DNA of 64,000 bases from positions 1,612,001 to 1,676,000 of the forward strand of contig NZ_LT578417.1 in assembly GCF_900088535.1 (NCBI RefSeq), read 5' to 3'. Position 1 is the stretch's first letter; every line of letters begins with the position of its first letter. Shown piece after piece: positions 1 to 8,159 of the stretch. The notes under the pieces are model-generated. The model made no database searches and was not told the DNA's origin. It was given only the letters and a program-made list of their open reading frames with translations. The stretch is from Cyanobium sp. NIES-981 (GTDB lineage Bacteria; Cyanobacteriota; Cyanobacteriia; PCC-6307; Cyanobiaceae). A program made the position numbers and the translations under genes.

Positions 1-1
1 C

Positions 2-139
2 GACAGGCGGGGGTTGATCCTCGAGCTGCCCCGGACCCACCTGGCCAGGGGGACCTGCACTCTGCAGCAGGGGAAGCTGCACTGTGAGGCGCGCAATCCC
101 AGCGGGGGCCGCTGGATGGCCGAAGCCCGGCTGTGGTGA
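2..139 (+). CDS. C-terminal end of an unidentified protein (partial)
   Basis: An open frame enters from the left edge and ends at TGA 137-139, giving 45 residues rich in Leu, Arg and Gly and ending in MAEARLW. Codon choice (CTG, GCC, CGC) matches neighbouring genes and two Cys residues sit eight codons apart. Too little is present to name a family. The N-terminal part lies outside the window, so the gene could also be a chance open frame. Confidence 0.4.
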   Translation, partial: DRRGLILELPRTHLARGTCTLQQGKLHCEARNPSGGRWMAEARLW

Positions 140-167
140 TGCGCTGGCCCTCCCCGGGGCTGCGTTG

Positions 168-380
168 TCACCGGCCCATCACCTCTTGGGCAGTCTCGGA
201 ACCGTTCTGGTGTCCGTCGAGGTGGCGCTCACAGGCTCCAGCCGGCTGGAGAGCTCCACTGAGCAGGGCGGTGAGGGGCAGCAGCAGCGCCAGGGCCCTG
301 AACCCCGATCCGATGGCCGCAGCAGCCTGAAGGCCACGGGCATGGGGGCCACGGGCTTGAGGGCCATTGGATCGCATCAT
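168..380 (-). CDS. Possible small secreted protein
   Basis: A short minus-strand frame of about 70 residues. It starts at a doublet ATG (380 or 377) and contains a hydrophobic stretch (FRALALLLPLTALLSGAL) followed by an Ala-X-Ala-like end and a polar tail, as in an exported peptide. Codon use resembles the surrounding genes. No family is recognised and no clear Shine-Dalgarno sequence is seen. The remaining bases between it and the tRNA-Cys gene (381-601) show nothing convincing. This may be a chance frame in GC-rich DNA. Confidence 0.3.
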   Translation of the reverse strand: MMRSNGPQARGPHARGLQAAAAIGSGFRALALLLPLTALLSGALQPAGACERHLDGHQNGSETAQEVMGR

Positions 381-601
381 TCTTCTGAACCACGTCCCCA
401 TCACGCTATGCACGCTGCGGGGCCCTGGCGATGGATGTCACGACCTGCAGTCCCTGCTGCAGGACAAGTGCAGGGCAAGCCCAGGCCTGGAGCAGGACCG
501 ATCCCGCCGCGGAAGCCGCGGGTGGCCCAGGGCGCGCAGGCTGACCTCCCAGGCGAACCTCCCAGGCTGCCCTGCCAGGCCGGGTCGGAGGATCAGAGAA
601 G

Positions 602-672
602 AGGCGGCACCCAGATTCGAACTGGGGGTAAAGGATTTGCAATCCTCTGCCTTACCACTTGGCCATGCCGCC
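602..672 (-). tRNA. tRNA-Cys (GCA)
   Basis: The minus strand folds into a cloverleaf with a 7-bp acceptor stem (GGCGGCA with TGCCGCC), an anticodon loop containing TTGCAAA (anticodon GCA) and a T-arm with GTTCGAATC. The discriminator base is U, as expected for tRNA-Cys. CCA is not encoded. Confidence 0.95.
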
Positions 673-716
673 GGCTGGGGAGCAAACTCCCGTGAGCGGA
701 TCGTATCAGCCATGGC

Positions 717-1994
717 ATGCCTGCCCCGCTGCTGGTTCTGAGCAACGGCCATGGCGAAGACCTGATCGCCCTGCGGGTGATCGAGGCTCTGCGGCAACGC
801 CAGCCCGACCTGCTTCCGGCCGTGCTGCCGCTGGTGGGCGAGGGCGGCAGCTTTGAGAGCAGCGCCGCCCGCGGCCTGGTCCGGCTGCTGGGGCCGCGAT
901 GCCCCTTGCCCAGCGGAGGCTTCAGCAACCAGAGCCTGGCGGGACTGGGCCAGGATCTGCTTGCAGGCCTCGCCCAGCTGAGCTGGCAGCAGTGGCGCGT
1001 GCTGCAGGCCTGGTGCAGGAGCAACCCCGGCGGGTCGGTGCTGGCGATCGGCGATGTGCTCCCCCTCCTGCTGGCCTGGGCCTCGGGGGCGCCCTACGGC
1101 TTCATCGGCACCCCCAAGAGCGATTTCACCTGGACTTCCCCACCCCCCCGGGGCTGGCGCCCCACACCTGCGGCGGATGCGTACCACCGCTGCAAGGGCA
1201 GCGAATGGGACCCCTGGGAATGGATGCTGATGCGGCAGCGACGCTGTCGGCTGGTGGCCGTGCGCGACCGCCTCACGGCCCGGGGCCTGCGCCGGCGTGG
1301 CGTGCCCGCCCAGGCTCCAGGCAATCCGATGCTGGATCACCTCGGCTCAGCGCCACCCCCGCCCGCCTGGCTGCGCCGGCGGCGACGGCTGCTGCTCCTG
1401 CCCGGCAGCCGGGTGCCGGAATGCCTGCGCAATGCCAGCCGCCTGCTGGAGGTGCTGGTGCCATGGCAGCCCACCGCCGCCGCCACGCTGCTGATTGCCA
1501 GCACCAGCCGCCCGGAGCGGCAGGAATGGAATCAGCACCTGTGCCGCCACGGGCTGGAGCCAATCGCGCTGGGCTCCGACGCCGCAGCCCTCGGAGCCCA
1601 CGCCGCCTGGCGGCGCGGGTGCCTGGAGGTGCTGCTCGGCTACGGCCGTTTTGCGCAGTGGGCCGGCTGGGCCGAGGTGGGACTGGCGAATGCCGGCACG
1701 GCCACCGAACAACTGGCCGGGCTGGGGGTGCCCGTGCTCTCCCTGCCGGGGCCGGGCCCCCAGTTCACCATCAACTTCGCGCGGCGGCAGAGCCGTCTGC
1801 TGGGAGGTGCAGTGCAGCCCTGCGCCGGACCGGCGGATCTGGCCCGGCGCCTCGAGCAGCTTCTCGACGATGGTGCTCTGCGGCGACACCTGGGCCAGCG
1901 GGGCCAGCGGCACATGGGGGAGGCCGGAGGCGGCGACCGCCTCGCCGCCCTGGTGGAAGAACGCCTGCTCCTTGGGATGATGCAGGGGTTCTGA
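717..1994 (+). CDS. Lipid-A-disaccharide synthase-related protein
   Basis: A 425-residue protein of the LpxB-related family that is conserved in cyanobacteria. It starts with PLLVLSNGHGEDLIA, the typical N-terminal strand and Gly-rich loop. A GT-B-like C-terminal half carries LLLLPGSRVPE and, later, GLANAGTATEQLAGLGVPV, which resemble the nucleotide-sugar-binding region of LpxB and MurG. True LpxB transfers UDP-diacylglucosamine to lipid X; the real substrate of this paralogous family is not established, so the function is inferred. ATG 717 is the first start after the tRNA, and the next gene begins 13 bases downstream. Confidence 0.8.
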   Translation: MPAPLLVLSNGHGEDLIALRVIEALRQRQPDLLPAVLPLVGEGGSFESSAARGLVRLLGPRCPLPSGGFSNQSLAGLGQDLLAGLAQLSWQQWRVLQAWCRSNPGGSVLAIGDVLPLLLAWASGAPYGFIGTPKSDFTWTSPPPRGWRPTPAADAYHRCKGSEWDPWEWMLMRQRRCRLVAVRDRLTARGLRRRGVPAQAPGNPMLDHLGSAPPPPAWLRRRRRLLLLPGSRVPECLRNASRLLEVLVPWQPTAAATLLIASTSRPERQEWNQHLCRHGLEPIALGSDAAALGAHAAWRRGCLEVLLGYGRFAQWAGWAEVGLANAGTATEQLAGLGVPVLSLPGPGPQFTINFARRQSRLLGGAVQPCAGPADLARRLEQLLDDGALRRHLGQRGQRHMGEAGGGDRLAALVEERLLLGMMQGF

Positions 1995-2007
1995 CACGGC
2001 AGCACCC

Positions 2008-2265
2008 ATGGCGGGCATTCCCGATCGGGCCTACAACGCCGCCTGCGCCAGGCTGGCCAGCGCCATGGGGGTGAGCCTCGCCGCCGCCCGGCGTCGGGTG
2101 GAGGTGAAAGCCGCGGCGGCCGGCATCCGGGACACCGCCGGACGGCTGGGCCTCGCCGAAGAGCTGCTGACCGAGGCCACCTCCAGCAGCGCCGCCAGCC
2201 ACGCGATGCTCTCCTCCCTGCTGGAGGCGGTGGGCAGCGACGAACACTTCATGCTGGAGGACTGA
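2008..2265 (+). CDS. Conserved-looking hypothetical protein, 85 aa
   Basis: A small Ala-rich, mostly helical soluble protein with an acidic C terminus (SDEHFMLED). It starts at ATG 2008, 13 bases behind the lipid-A-disaccharide-synthase-like gene, and is probably cotranscribed with it. It has no signal peptide, membrane segment or recognised motif. It ends 13 bases before the convergent ribonuclease D gene. Function unknown. Confidence 0.65.
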   Translation: MAGIPDRAYNAACARLASAMGVSLAAARRRVEVKAAAAGIRDTAGRLGLAEELLTEATSSSAASHAMLSSLLEAVGSDEHFMLED

Positions 2266-2278
2266 CTGTCGGCAGGCC

Positions 2279-2953
2279 TCAGCGGTTGCCGCCGCTGGAG
2301 TGCTCGAACAGCAGATGGAAGCGCTGGCGATCGAGGTCGGCGAATACCGGCAGGCAGGTGAAGCAGCGCTGGGCCAGCTCCCAGCGCTCCTCGCGCCGCA
2401 GCATCCGTTCCAGCCGGTCGCGCGCCTGCAGCAGGTAGCGCACGTCGCCGGCGGCGTAGGCCAGCTGGGCCTCAGTGAGATCCTCCACCTCCCCCCAGTC
2501 CGAGCTCTGGGCGCGCTTGTCGAGCTCCACCCCCACCAGCTCCTGCACCACATCCTTGAGGCCGTGCCGGGGGCTGTAGGTGCGGGCCAGACGGCTGCCG
2601 ATCTTGGTGCAGAAGATCGGATCCACGGCGATGCCGAGGTTCTCGGCCAGGGCGGCCACATCGAAGCGGGCGAAGTGGAACACCTTCTCGATGGCCGTGT
2701 TCTCCATCAGGGCCTGCAGGCGCGGGGCCGAGCGCTGACCCCGGCGGAGCCGGATGCAGCACACGTTGTCCGCGTCGTCGCAGATCTGCACCAGGCAGAG
2801 CCGGTCGCGGCCGTGGATCAGGCCCATCGCCTCGGTGTCCACCGCCAGGGCCCGCGCACCGGCGTAGAGCTCCGCCCAGTCGGCGTCGAGATCGCCGTCG
2901 AACACGGCGAACCGGGCCGGGGACGGCAGGTTGCTGGTGGGGGTGGTGGTCAT
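2279..2953 (-). CDS. rnd: Ribonuclease D-type 3'-5' exonuclease
   Basis: A 224-residue protein consisting of the DEDD exonuclease domain only. Exo I is seen as AVDTEAMGL, Exo II lies in the HFARFDVAAL region, and Exo III is YAAGDVRYLL with the Asp and Tyr of the DEDDy subfamily. The HRDC domains of enterobacterial RNase D are absent, as is usual for the short cyanobacterial form. It probably trims 3' ends of structured RNA such as tRNA precursors in the cytoplasm. It starts at ATG 2953, divergent from the next gene with an 89-base gap. Confidence 0.88.
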   Translation of the reverse strand: MTTTPTSNLPSPARFAVFDGDLDADWAELYAGARALAVDTEAMGLIHGRDRLCLVQICDDADNVCCIRLRRGQRSAPRLQALMENTAIEKVFHFARFDVAALAENLGIAVDPIFCTKIGSRLARTYSPRHGLKDVVQELVGVELDKRAQSSDWGEVEDLTEAQLAYAAGDVRYLLQARDRLERMLRREERWELAQRCFTCLPVFADLDRQRFHLLFEHSSGGNR

Positions 2954-3042
2954 GGCAGGGGCGGCGGTGCGGCGGCGGGCAGGTCCATGTTGAACGCCGC
3001 CCGCCTGCCTCCCCTCCAGAATGGGGGTGAAACGGCCAGGCC

Positions 3043-3594
3043 ATGACCTCCAGCAGCTCCACCCTCGTGCTCACCCTGCTGCTGGCGGTGGGGCTGGTGT
3101 TCTTCCTGCGGGCCGCCAGCAAGGACCGCACCACCACCGTGGAGGTGCGCTCGTCGCGGCCACCCCTGGAGGTGCTCGACTGCCTCAGCACCTGGCTGCA
3201 GCAACGGGGCTGGATGGCGGAGGCCAGCGATCCCGACCAGCGCAGCCTCCGCTTCCGCGGCCAGGTGCGCTCCAGCGGCCTGCTGGCAGGCCTGCTGTCC
3301 CTGCTCGGGGCGGTGGGTGCGGGCTGCCTGGGCCTGGTGATCCGCCAGGTGCAGCCGTCCCTCGGCTGGTGGCCGTTGCTGCTCACCCTGCTGGGTCCCA
3401 TGGCAGGCCTGATCTACAGCCGCCGCGCCGCCCGCGCTGAAACGCTGGAACTGCGGCTGATCAGCCACGACCTGGCCACGGGCAGCGCCCTGCGGCTGCG
3501 GGCCCACCGTGACGAACTCATCGCGATCGAGCTGGAGCTCGGGCCCCGGCTCGGGCTGTTCAGCGATGCCAATCTGTTGAGCTCCCCCATCTGA
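3043..3594 (+). CDS. CCB1-like cofactor assembly of complex C subunit B family protein
   Basis: A 183-residue membrane protein. There is a hydrophobic segment near residues 8-24 and a pair of hydrophobic segments around 80-130 that flank a WWPLLLTLLGP hairpin, with soluble parts between and after. Length and pattern fit the cyanobacterial and plastid family (formerly DUF3529) related to CCB1, which in algae helps attach haem c(i)' to cytochrome b6. The assignment rests on overall resemblance, not on a diagnostic residue. It has its own ATG at 3043 and is divergent from rnd. Confidence 0.55.
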   Translation: MTSSSSTLVLTLLLAVGLVFFLRAASKDRTTTVEVRSSRPPLEVLDCLSTWLQQRGWMAEASDPDQRSLRFRGQVRSSGLLAGLLSLLGAVGAGCLGLVIRQVQPSLGWWPLLLTLLGPMAGLIYSRRAARAETLELRLISHDLATGSALRLRAHRDELIAIELELGPRLGLFSDANLLSSPI

Positions 3595-3659
3595 ATCTCC
3601 CTCAGGATGGGGGCCGATGGGACGCGCCCCCTGGACTGCGTCCCCGCTGGTGTCATCCC

Positions 3660-4586
3660 ATGCCGTTCCGCCCACCGAACCTGCGCCAGCCGGCCCTGCT
3701 GCTCGCGCTCACAGGGCTGCTGCTGGCTCCGGCCGCCGTCGCCCGGGCGCCGGTGATCCCCGAACCCGACCCCCTCACCGGACCCCGCAGCCGCCTCAGC
3801 GGCCAGAAGGACTGGATCGGTCTGCGCGCCCTGCCGGGCGACACCGAGATTCTGGTGATGGCCGGCCACGCCGATTCCCAGGGCATCGGCGGCGCCGGCA
3901 CCGCCGGTGAAGCGGTGGATCGCCTCGGGGCCCGGCCGATGCAGCCCGGCATCCGCGACGAGCTCTACTGGAACCTGCTCACGGCCCGGGCCGTGGTGGC
4001 CCTGGGCCGCCAGCGGGGTCTGGCGATCCGGCTGTACGACCCTCCCGTGCGCACCATCGCCGATGGGGACGACCCGCGCACCAACTGGAGCGTCGGCAAG
4101 GCCCACGCGGCCCGGGGGGGCTACGCGCTGGAGATCCACTACGACGCCTACGGACCGGATGGGGTGGGCTCGGGGTTGATTCCACCCCTGCACCGCCAGC
4201 CCAGCCGGCTGGACGAGAGCCTGGCCCAGGCCTTCGGGGCCTACCCCCTGCGCTACCGCGAAGGGCTCGGGGCCCCCCGCCGCGGCATCGCGATCCTGGA
4301 GATCGGCAAGCTGGAGGGGCCGCTGGAGCGGGCCCTGCGCGATCCGCGCCGCCGCAACGCCACCATCGGCGCCATCGCCGAGCGGGTGGTGGCAGCCTTG
4401 GAGCGCGGGCTGGCTGAGCCCGCGGAGATGCCACCCGGAGGCGCCCCCATCCTGGCCACCCCCAGCCTGACCAGGCCGACGACCGCCGCGCCCCGCCCCG
4501 GCGGCAGCGGCCTCAGTTCACGGCCTGGTGAGGGGCGCAGCGTTCCTCCAGGGACCCGTCCTCCAGCCAGTCCTGGGGGCGGGTGA
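3660..4586 (+). CDS. Secreted N-acetylmuramoyl-L-alanine amidase-like protein
   Basis: A 308-residue protein with a signal peptide at residues 1-29 (hydrophobic [16 protein letters not shown], Ala-X-Ala cleavage site). The mature part keeps the spacing of a zinc amidase of the Amidase_3 type: MAGHADSQG for the first His, TAGEAVD for the Glu, EIHYDAYG for the second His and ILEIGKLEG for the catalytic Glu. Such enzymes cut the amide bond between MurNAc and the stem peptide in the periplasm. The similarity is distant and is an inference from motifs. The C-terminal tail is low-complexity Pro/Gly/Thr. Its last 74 bases overlap the convergent hemF gene. Confidence 0.5.
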   Translation: MPFRPPNLRQPALLLALTGLLLAPAAVARAPVIPEPDPLTGPRSRLSGQKDWIGLRALPGDTEILVMAGHADSQGIGGAGTAGEAVDRLGARPMQPGIRDELYWNLLTARAVVALGRQRGLAIRLYDPPVRTIADGDDPRTNWSVGKAHAARGGYALEIHYDAYGPDGVGSGLIPPLHRQPSRLDESLAQAFGAYPLRYREGLGAPRRGIAILEIGKLEGPLERALRDPRRRNATIGAIAERVVAALERGLAEPAEMPPGGAPILATPSLTRPTTAAPRPGGSGLSSRPGEGRSVPPGTRPPASPGGG

Positions 4587-5661
4587 ACAGGTCGGTGAGC
4601 AGGGCTTCCCTGCTGCCCTCCCCGGCGCTGTAGCCGTATTCCCAGCGCACCAGCGGCGGCAGGGACATCAGGATCGATTCCGTGCGGCCGTTGGTCTGCA
4701 GCCCGAAGATCGTGCCCCGGTCGAACACCAGGTTGAACTCCACGTAGCGGCCGCGCCGGTAGAGCTGGAACTGGCGCTCCCGATCCCCGAAGGGCGTGTG
4801 CTGGCGCTTCTCGGCGATCGGCACGTAGCTGGGCAGGAAGGCATGGCCGCAGGCGCTGGCCAGCTGGAACAGCTGCTCCCAGCTCTGGGGCAGAGGGCCC
4901 TGGCGCAGGCTGGCGGCGGCGGCAGGGCCCTCGGGATTCTGGCCCTTGTAGAGCACGCCCCGCGGGTCCTGGTAGTCGTAGAAGATCCCCCCCACGCCCC
5001 GGGTCTCCTGGCGGTGGCGCAGAAAGAAGTATTCGTCGCACCACGGCTTGAACACCGGGTAGTAGGCCGGGTTCACGCTGTCGCAGGCCCCCTTGAGGGT
5101 GCGATGGAAATGGCGGGCATCCTCCAGGAAGGGGTAGTAGGGGGTGAGGTCGGCGCCGCCGCCGAACCACCACACCGGCCCCGCCTCGAAGTAGCGGTAA
5201 TTGAGGTGAACGGTGGGGATGTAGGGGTTGCGGGGATGCAGCACCATCGAGGTGCCGGTGGCGAACCAGGGATGCCCCTTGGCCTCGGGCCGCTGGCTGA
5301 GGATCGAGGGGGGCAGCTCCGAGCCCTGCACCTCCGAGAAGTTCACGCCCCCCTGCTCGAACACCCGGCCTTCCTTCATCACCCGGGAGCGGCCGCCGCC
5401 GCCCTCCGGCCGCTCCCAGCTCTCCTCGGCGAAGCGGCCCTCACCATCGAGCTGCTCGAGGCCGGCGCAGATCGAATCCTGCAGGCCGAGCAGCAGCTCG
5501 CGGGCCCTCTGGCGGGACCCCGCCGGCGGCGCCTCCAGGGCCGGCGCCTGCCCCCCGCCGCCGCCCTCGGCACCCACGTCCGCACTCCCGGCGGCCCCCA
5601 GCGTCGACTCGGCCTTGCGCATCACATCGCGCCCCACGGGCGCCTGAAACGGTTTCACCAT
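4513..5661 (-). CDS. hemF: Oxygen-dependent coproporphyrinogen III oxidase
   Basis: This enzyme oxidatively decarboxylates coproporphyrinogen III to protoporphyrinogen IX on the haem and chlorophyll pathway, using O2. The 382-residue protein shows the family signature [15 protein letters not shown] and the conserved stretches [10 protein letters not shown] and VHLNYRYFE. The C-terminal [29 protein letters not shown] is also typical (quoted here in outline). The N-terminal 60 residues are a variable Gly/Ala-rich extension. It starts at ATG 5661. The 3' end overlaps the amidase-like gene on the other strand. Confidence 0.97.
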   Translation of the reverse strand: MVKPFQAPVGRDVMRKAESTLGAAGSADVGAEGGGGGQAPALEAPPAGSRQRARELLLGLQDSICAGLEQLDGEGRFAEESWERPEGGGGRSRVMKEGRVFEQGGVNFSEVQGSELPPSILSQRPEAKGHPWFATGTSMVLHPRNPYIPTVHLNYRYFEAGPVWWFGGGADLTPYYPFLEDARHFHRTLKGACDSVNPAYYPVFKPWCDEYFFLRHRQETRGVGGIFYDYQDPRGVLYKGQNPEGPAAAASLRQGPLPQSWEQLFQLASACGHAFLPSYVPIAEKRQHTPFGDRERQFQLYRRGRYVEFNLVFDRGTIFGLQTNGRTESILMSLPPLVRWEYGYSAGEGSREALLTDLFTRPQDWLEDGSLEERCAPHQAVN

Positions 5662-5761
5662 TTCAGCCCGGACGGCCGGCCATCAAGTGTTCGAGAGGCT
5701 CTGTCATGCCAGCCAACCGGCTGATGCCTCCTAGGATCGCTCCTCCCTACGTGCTCCCCGG

Positions 5762-6865
5762 ATGGCCACTGTCGAGCAGGCCCGTGCCGCCCTGAGCGGC
5801 CTCAAGGACGCGGGCAGCGGCCGTGGCGTGCTGGACCTGGGCTGGATCCAGGATCCGCGCCTGCAAGGGGAGCGGGCCGTGATCCGGCTGGCCCTGCCCG
5901 GCTTTGCCCAGAGCCAGCGGGATCGGATCGTCAGCGAGGCACGGCAGGCCCTGCTCGGCCTCGACGGCGTGCAGGACGTGCAGATCGAGCTGGCCCAGCC
6001 CGAGGCCGCGGGCCACAGCGGCGCCCCGATCGGTGCCGCCGGACATGGACCCGGCGGCCAGGGGCAGCTGCCCCAGCGCCAGCCGATTGCGGGCGTGAAG
6101 CAGGTGATCGCCGTGAGCAGCGGCAAGGGGGGCGTGGGCAAGAGCACGGTGGCCGTGAACCTGGCCTGTGCCCTGGCCCGCAGCGGCCTGCGGGTGGGCC
6201 TGCTCGACGCCGACATCTACGGGCCCAACGCGCCCACCATGCTCGGGGTGGCCGACCGCACCCCCGAAGTGAGCGGCGAGGGCGCCAGCCAGGAGCTGCA
6301 GCCGATCGAGACCTGCGGCATCGCCATGGTGTCGATGGGGCTGCTGATCGCGGAGAACCAGCCGGTGATCTGGCGCGGTCCGATGCTGAACGGGATCATC
6401 CGCCAGTTCCTTTACCAGGTGGCCTGGGGGGAACGCGATGTGCTGGTGGTGGACCTTCCCCCCGGCACCGGCGATGCCCAGCTCACCCTGGCCCAGGCGG
6501 TGCCGATGGCCGGCGTGATCGTGGTCACCACCCCCCAGGAGGTGTCCCTGGCCGATGCCCGCCGCGGCCTGGCGATGTTCCTGCAGATGGGGGTGCCGGT
6601 GCTGGGGGTGGTGGAGAACATGAGCGGGTTCATTCCCCCGGACGCGCCCGACAAGCTCTACCCGATCTTCGGGCAGGGGGGCGGGGAGCGGCTGGCCCGG
6701 GAGGCCGGCGTGCCTCTGCTGGCGGAGCTGCCGCTGGAGATGCCGGTGCGTGAGGCGGGCGATGGCGGCCGCCCGGTGGTGCTGACGGCGCCCGAGTCCG
6801 CGACGGCCCGGGGCTTCATGGCTCTGGCCGGCAGGGTGGCCTCCCTGGCGGCGGTGCCCGCCTGA
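5762..6865 (+). CDS. mrp: Mrp/ApbC-family iron-sulfur carrier ATPase
   Basis: A 367-residue ParA/Mrp-type P-loop protein that probably carries and inserts Fe-S clusters in the cytoplasm, a need that is high in a PSI-containing cell. Residues 1-80 form a MIP18-like (DUF59) domain, and the deviant Walker A motif GKGGVGKST lies at 121-129. Other signatures are VDLPPGTGDAQLTLAQ and VVENMSGF. The CxxC pair that normally follows VVENMS is absent: the sequence reads FIPPDAPDKLYPIFG. It ends 4 bases before rodA, so the two genes are probably cotranscribed. Confidence 0.9.
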   Translation: MATVEQARAALSGLKDAGSGRGVLDLGWIQDPRLQGERAVIRLALPGFAQSQRDRIVSEARQALLGLDGVQDVQIELAQPEAAGHSGAPIGAAGHGPGGQGQLPQRQPIAGVKQVIAVSSGKGGVGKSTVAVNLACALARSGLRVGLLDADIYGPNAPTMLGVADRTPEVSGEGASQELQPIETCGIAMVSMGLLIAENQPVIWRGPMLNGIIRQFLYQVAWGERDVLVVDLPPGTGDAQLTLAQAVPMAGVIVVTTPQEVSLADARRGLAMFLQMGVPVLGVVENMSGFIPPDAPDKLYPIFGQGGGERLAREAGVPLLAELPLEMPVREAGDGGRPVVLTAPESATARGFMALAGRVASLAAVPA

Positions 6866-6869
6866 GCGG

Positions 6870-8147
6870 ATGGTGACCCTGCCGCGACGGAACCGGGGCC
6901 TGTTCTCGGCGGGCGGAGCGGCACGACGGCGTCCCCTGGCCAACGTGGACTGGTTCCTTTGGGGCATCCCCCTGGCGATGGTGCTGGTGGCCGGCGTGCT
7001 GATCGCCAGCACCCAGCGTCAGGCCAACTACGCCGACTGGTACCAGCACTGGATCACCGGCGCGGTGGGAATGGTGGTGGCGTTGCTGCTGGCCAGGCTT
7101 CCCCTGGAGCGCCTGCTGCCCTGGAAGTGGCCGGTCTTCGCCGTCATGGTGGCCAGCCTCATCGCCGTGCGGGTGGTGGGGGTGAGCGCCCTCGGCGCCC
7201 AGAGCTGGATCAACATCGGCGGCTTCTACGTGCAGCCCTCCGAGTTCGCCAAGCTCGGCGCGATCCTGCTGCTCGCGGATGTGCTGGCCAGGCACCCGGT
7301 GGAGCGGCCGGTGGACCTGATACGCCCGGTGGCCGTGATCGGCCTGCCCTGGTTGCTCGTGTTCATCCAGCCCGACCTCGGCAGTTCCCTGGTGTTCGGT
7401 GCGGTGCTGCTGGTGATGCTGTTCTGGGCCGGCATGCCGGCCGCCTGGGTGGTGCTGCTGCTCTCGCCGCTGGTGAGCGCCATCGCCTCGGGCACCGTGC
7501 CGTGGCTGCTGATCGGCTGGATCCCGCTGATGGGCTGGCTGGCCTGGACGTCGCTGCCCTGGAAGCGGGTGATGCTGGCGGTGGCCGTGGGCGTGCAGGC
7601 CCTGTTCGCCGTGCTCACCCCCTGGCTCTGGGAGCACGGGCTGCGGCCGCACCAGCGGGATCGGCTCACCCTCTTCCTGGACCCGGGCCAGGACCCGCTC
7701 GGCGGGGGCTACCACCTGCTGCAGAGCACGGTGGGCATCGGCAGCGGCCAGCTCTGGGGCACCGGCCTGATGCAGGGGTCCCTCACCAAGCTCCGGTTCA
7801 TTCCCGAGCAGCACACCGATTTCATCTTCAGCGCCCTCGGCGAGGAGACCGGCTTCATCGGCTCGGCGCTGGTGGTAGCCGGCTTCGTGCTGTTGATGTG
7901 GCGGCTGCTGCAGATCGCCGGCAAGGCGCGAACCGATTACGAATCCCTGGTGGTGGTGGGAATCGGCGCGATGCTGATGTTCCAGGTGGTGGTGAACATC
8001 AACATGACGATCGGCCTCGGCCCCATCACCGGCATCCCCCTGCCGTTTCTGAGCTACGGCCGCTCGGCCATGCTGATGAACTTCATGGCCCTGGGGCTGT
8101 GCGCCTCCGTGGCGCGGCGGGGCCGAGCTTCGCCGAACCGCTGGTAG
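6870..8147 (+). CDS. rodA: Rod shape-determining glycosyltransferase RodA
   Basis: A SEDS-family integral membrane protein of 425 residues with about ten hydrophobic segments. Diagnostic motifs are GAQSWINIGGFYVQPSEFAK, FIQPDLGSSLVF, FIPEQHTDFIFSALGEE and GIPLPFLSYG. SEDS proteins polymerise lipid II glycan strands with a class B PBP partner. RodA is preferred to FtsW because of its position next to mrp and the length, but the two paralogues are hard to tell apart by eye. It starts at ATG 6870, 4 bases after mrp. Confidence 0.9.
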   Translation: MVTLPRRNRGLFSAGGAARRRPLANVDWFLWGIPLAMVLVAGVLIASTQRQANYADWYQHWITGAVGMVVALLLARLPLERLLPWKWPVFAVMVASLIAVRVVGVSALGAQSWINIGGFYVQPSEFAKLGAILLLADVLARHPVERPVDLIRPVAVIGLPWLLVFIQPDLGSSLVFGAVLLVMLFWAGMPAAWVVLLLSPLVSAIASGTVPWLLIGWIPLMGWLAWTSLPWKRVMLAVAVGVQALFAVLTPWLWEHGLRPHQRDRLTLFLDPGQDPLGGGYHLLQSTVGIGSGQLWGTGLMQGSLTKLRFIPEQHTDFIFSALGEETGFIGSALVVAGFVLLMWRLLQIAGKARTDYESLVVVGIGAMLMFQVVVNINMTIGLGPITGIPLPFLSYGRSAMLMNFMALGLCASVARRGRASPNRW

Positions 8148-8159
8148 GGGAGGAGCGGA

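Noticed and set aside
438-1340. A 300-codon minus-strand frame through tRNA-Cys and the lipid-A-disaccharide-synthase-like gene
   Set aside because: It would read straight through a tRNA gene and a supported coding region, and its product is low complexity.
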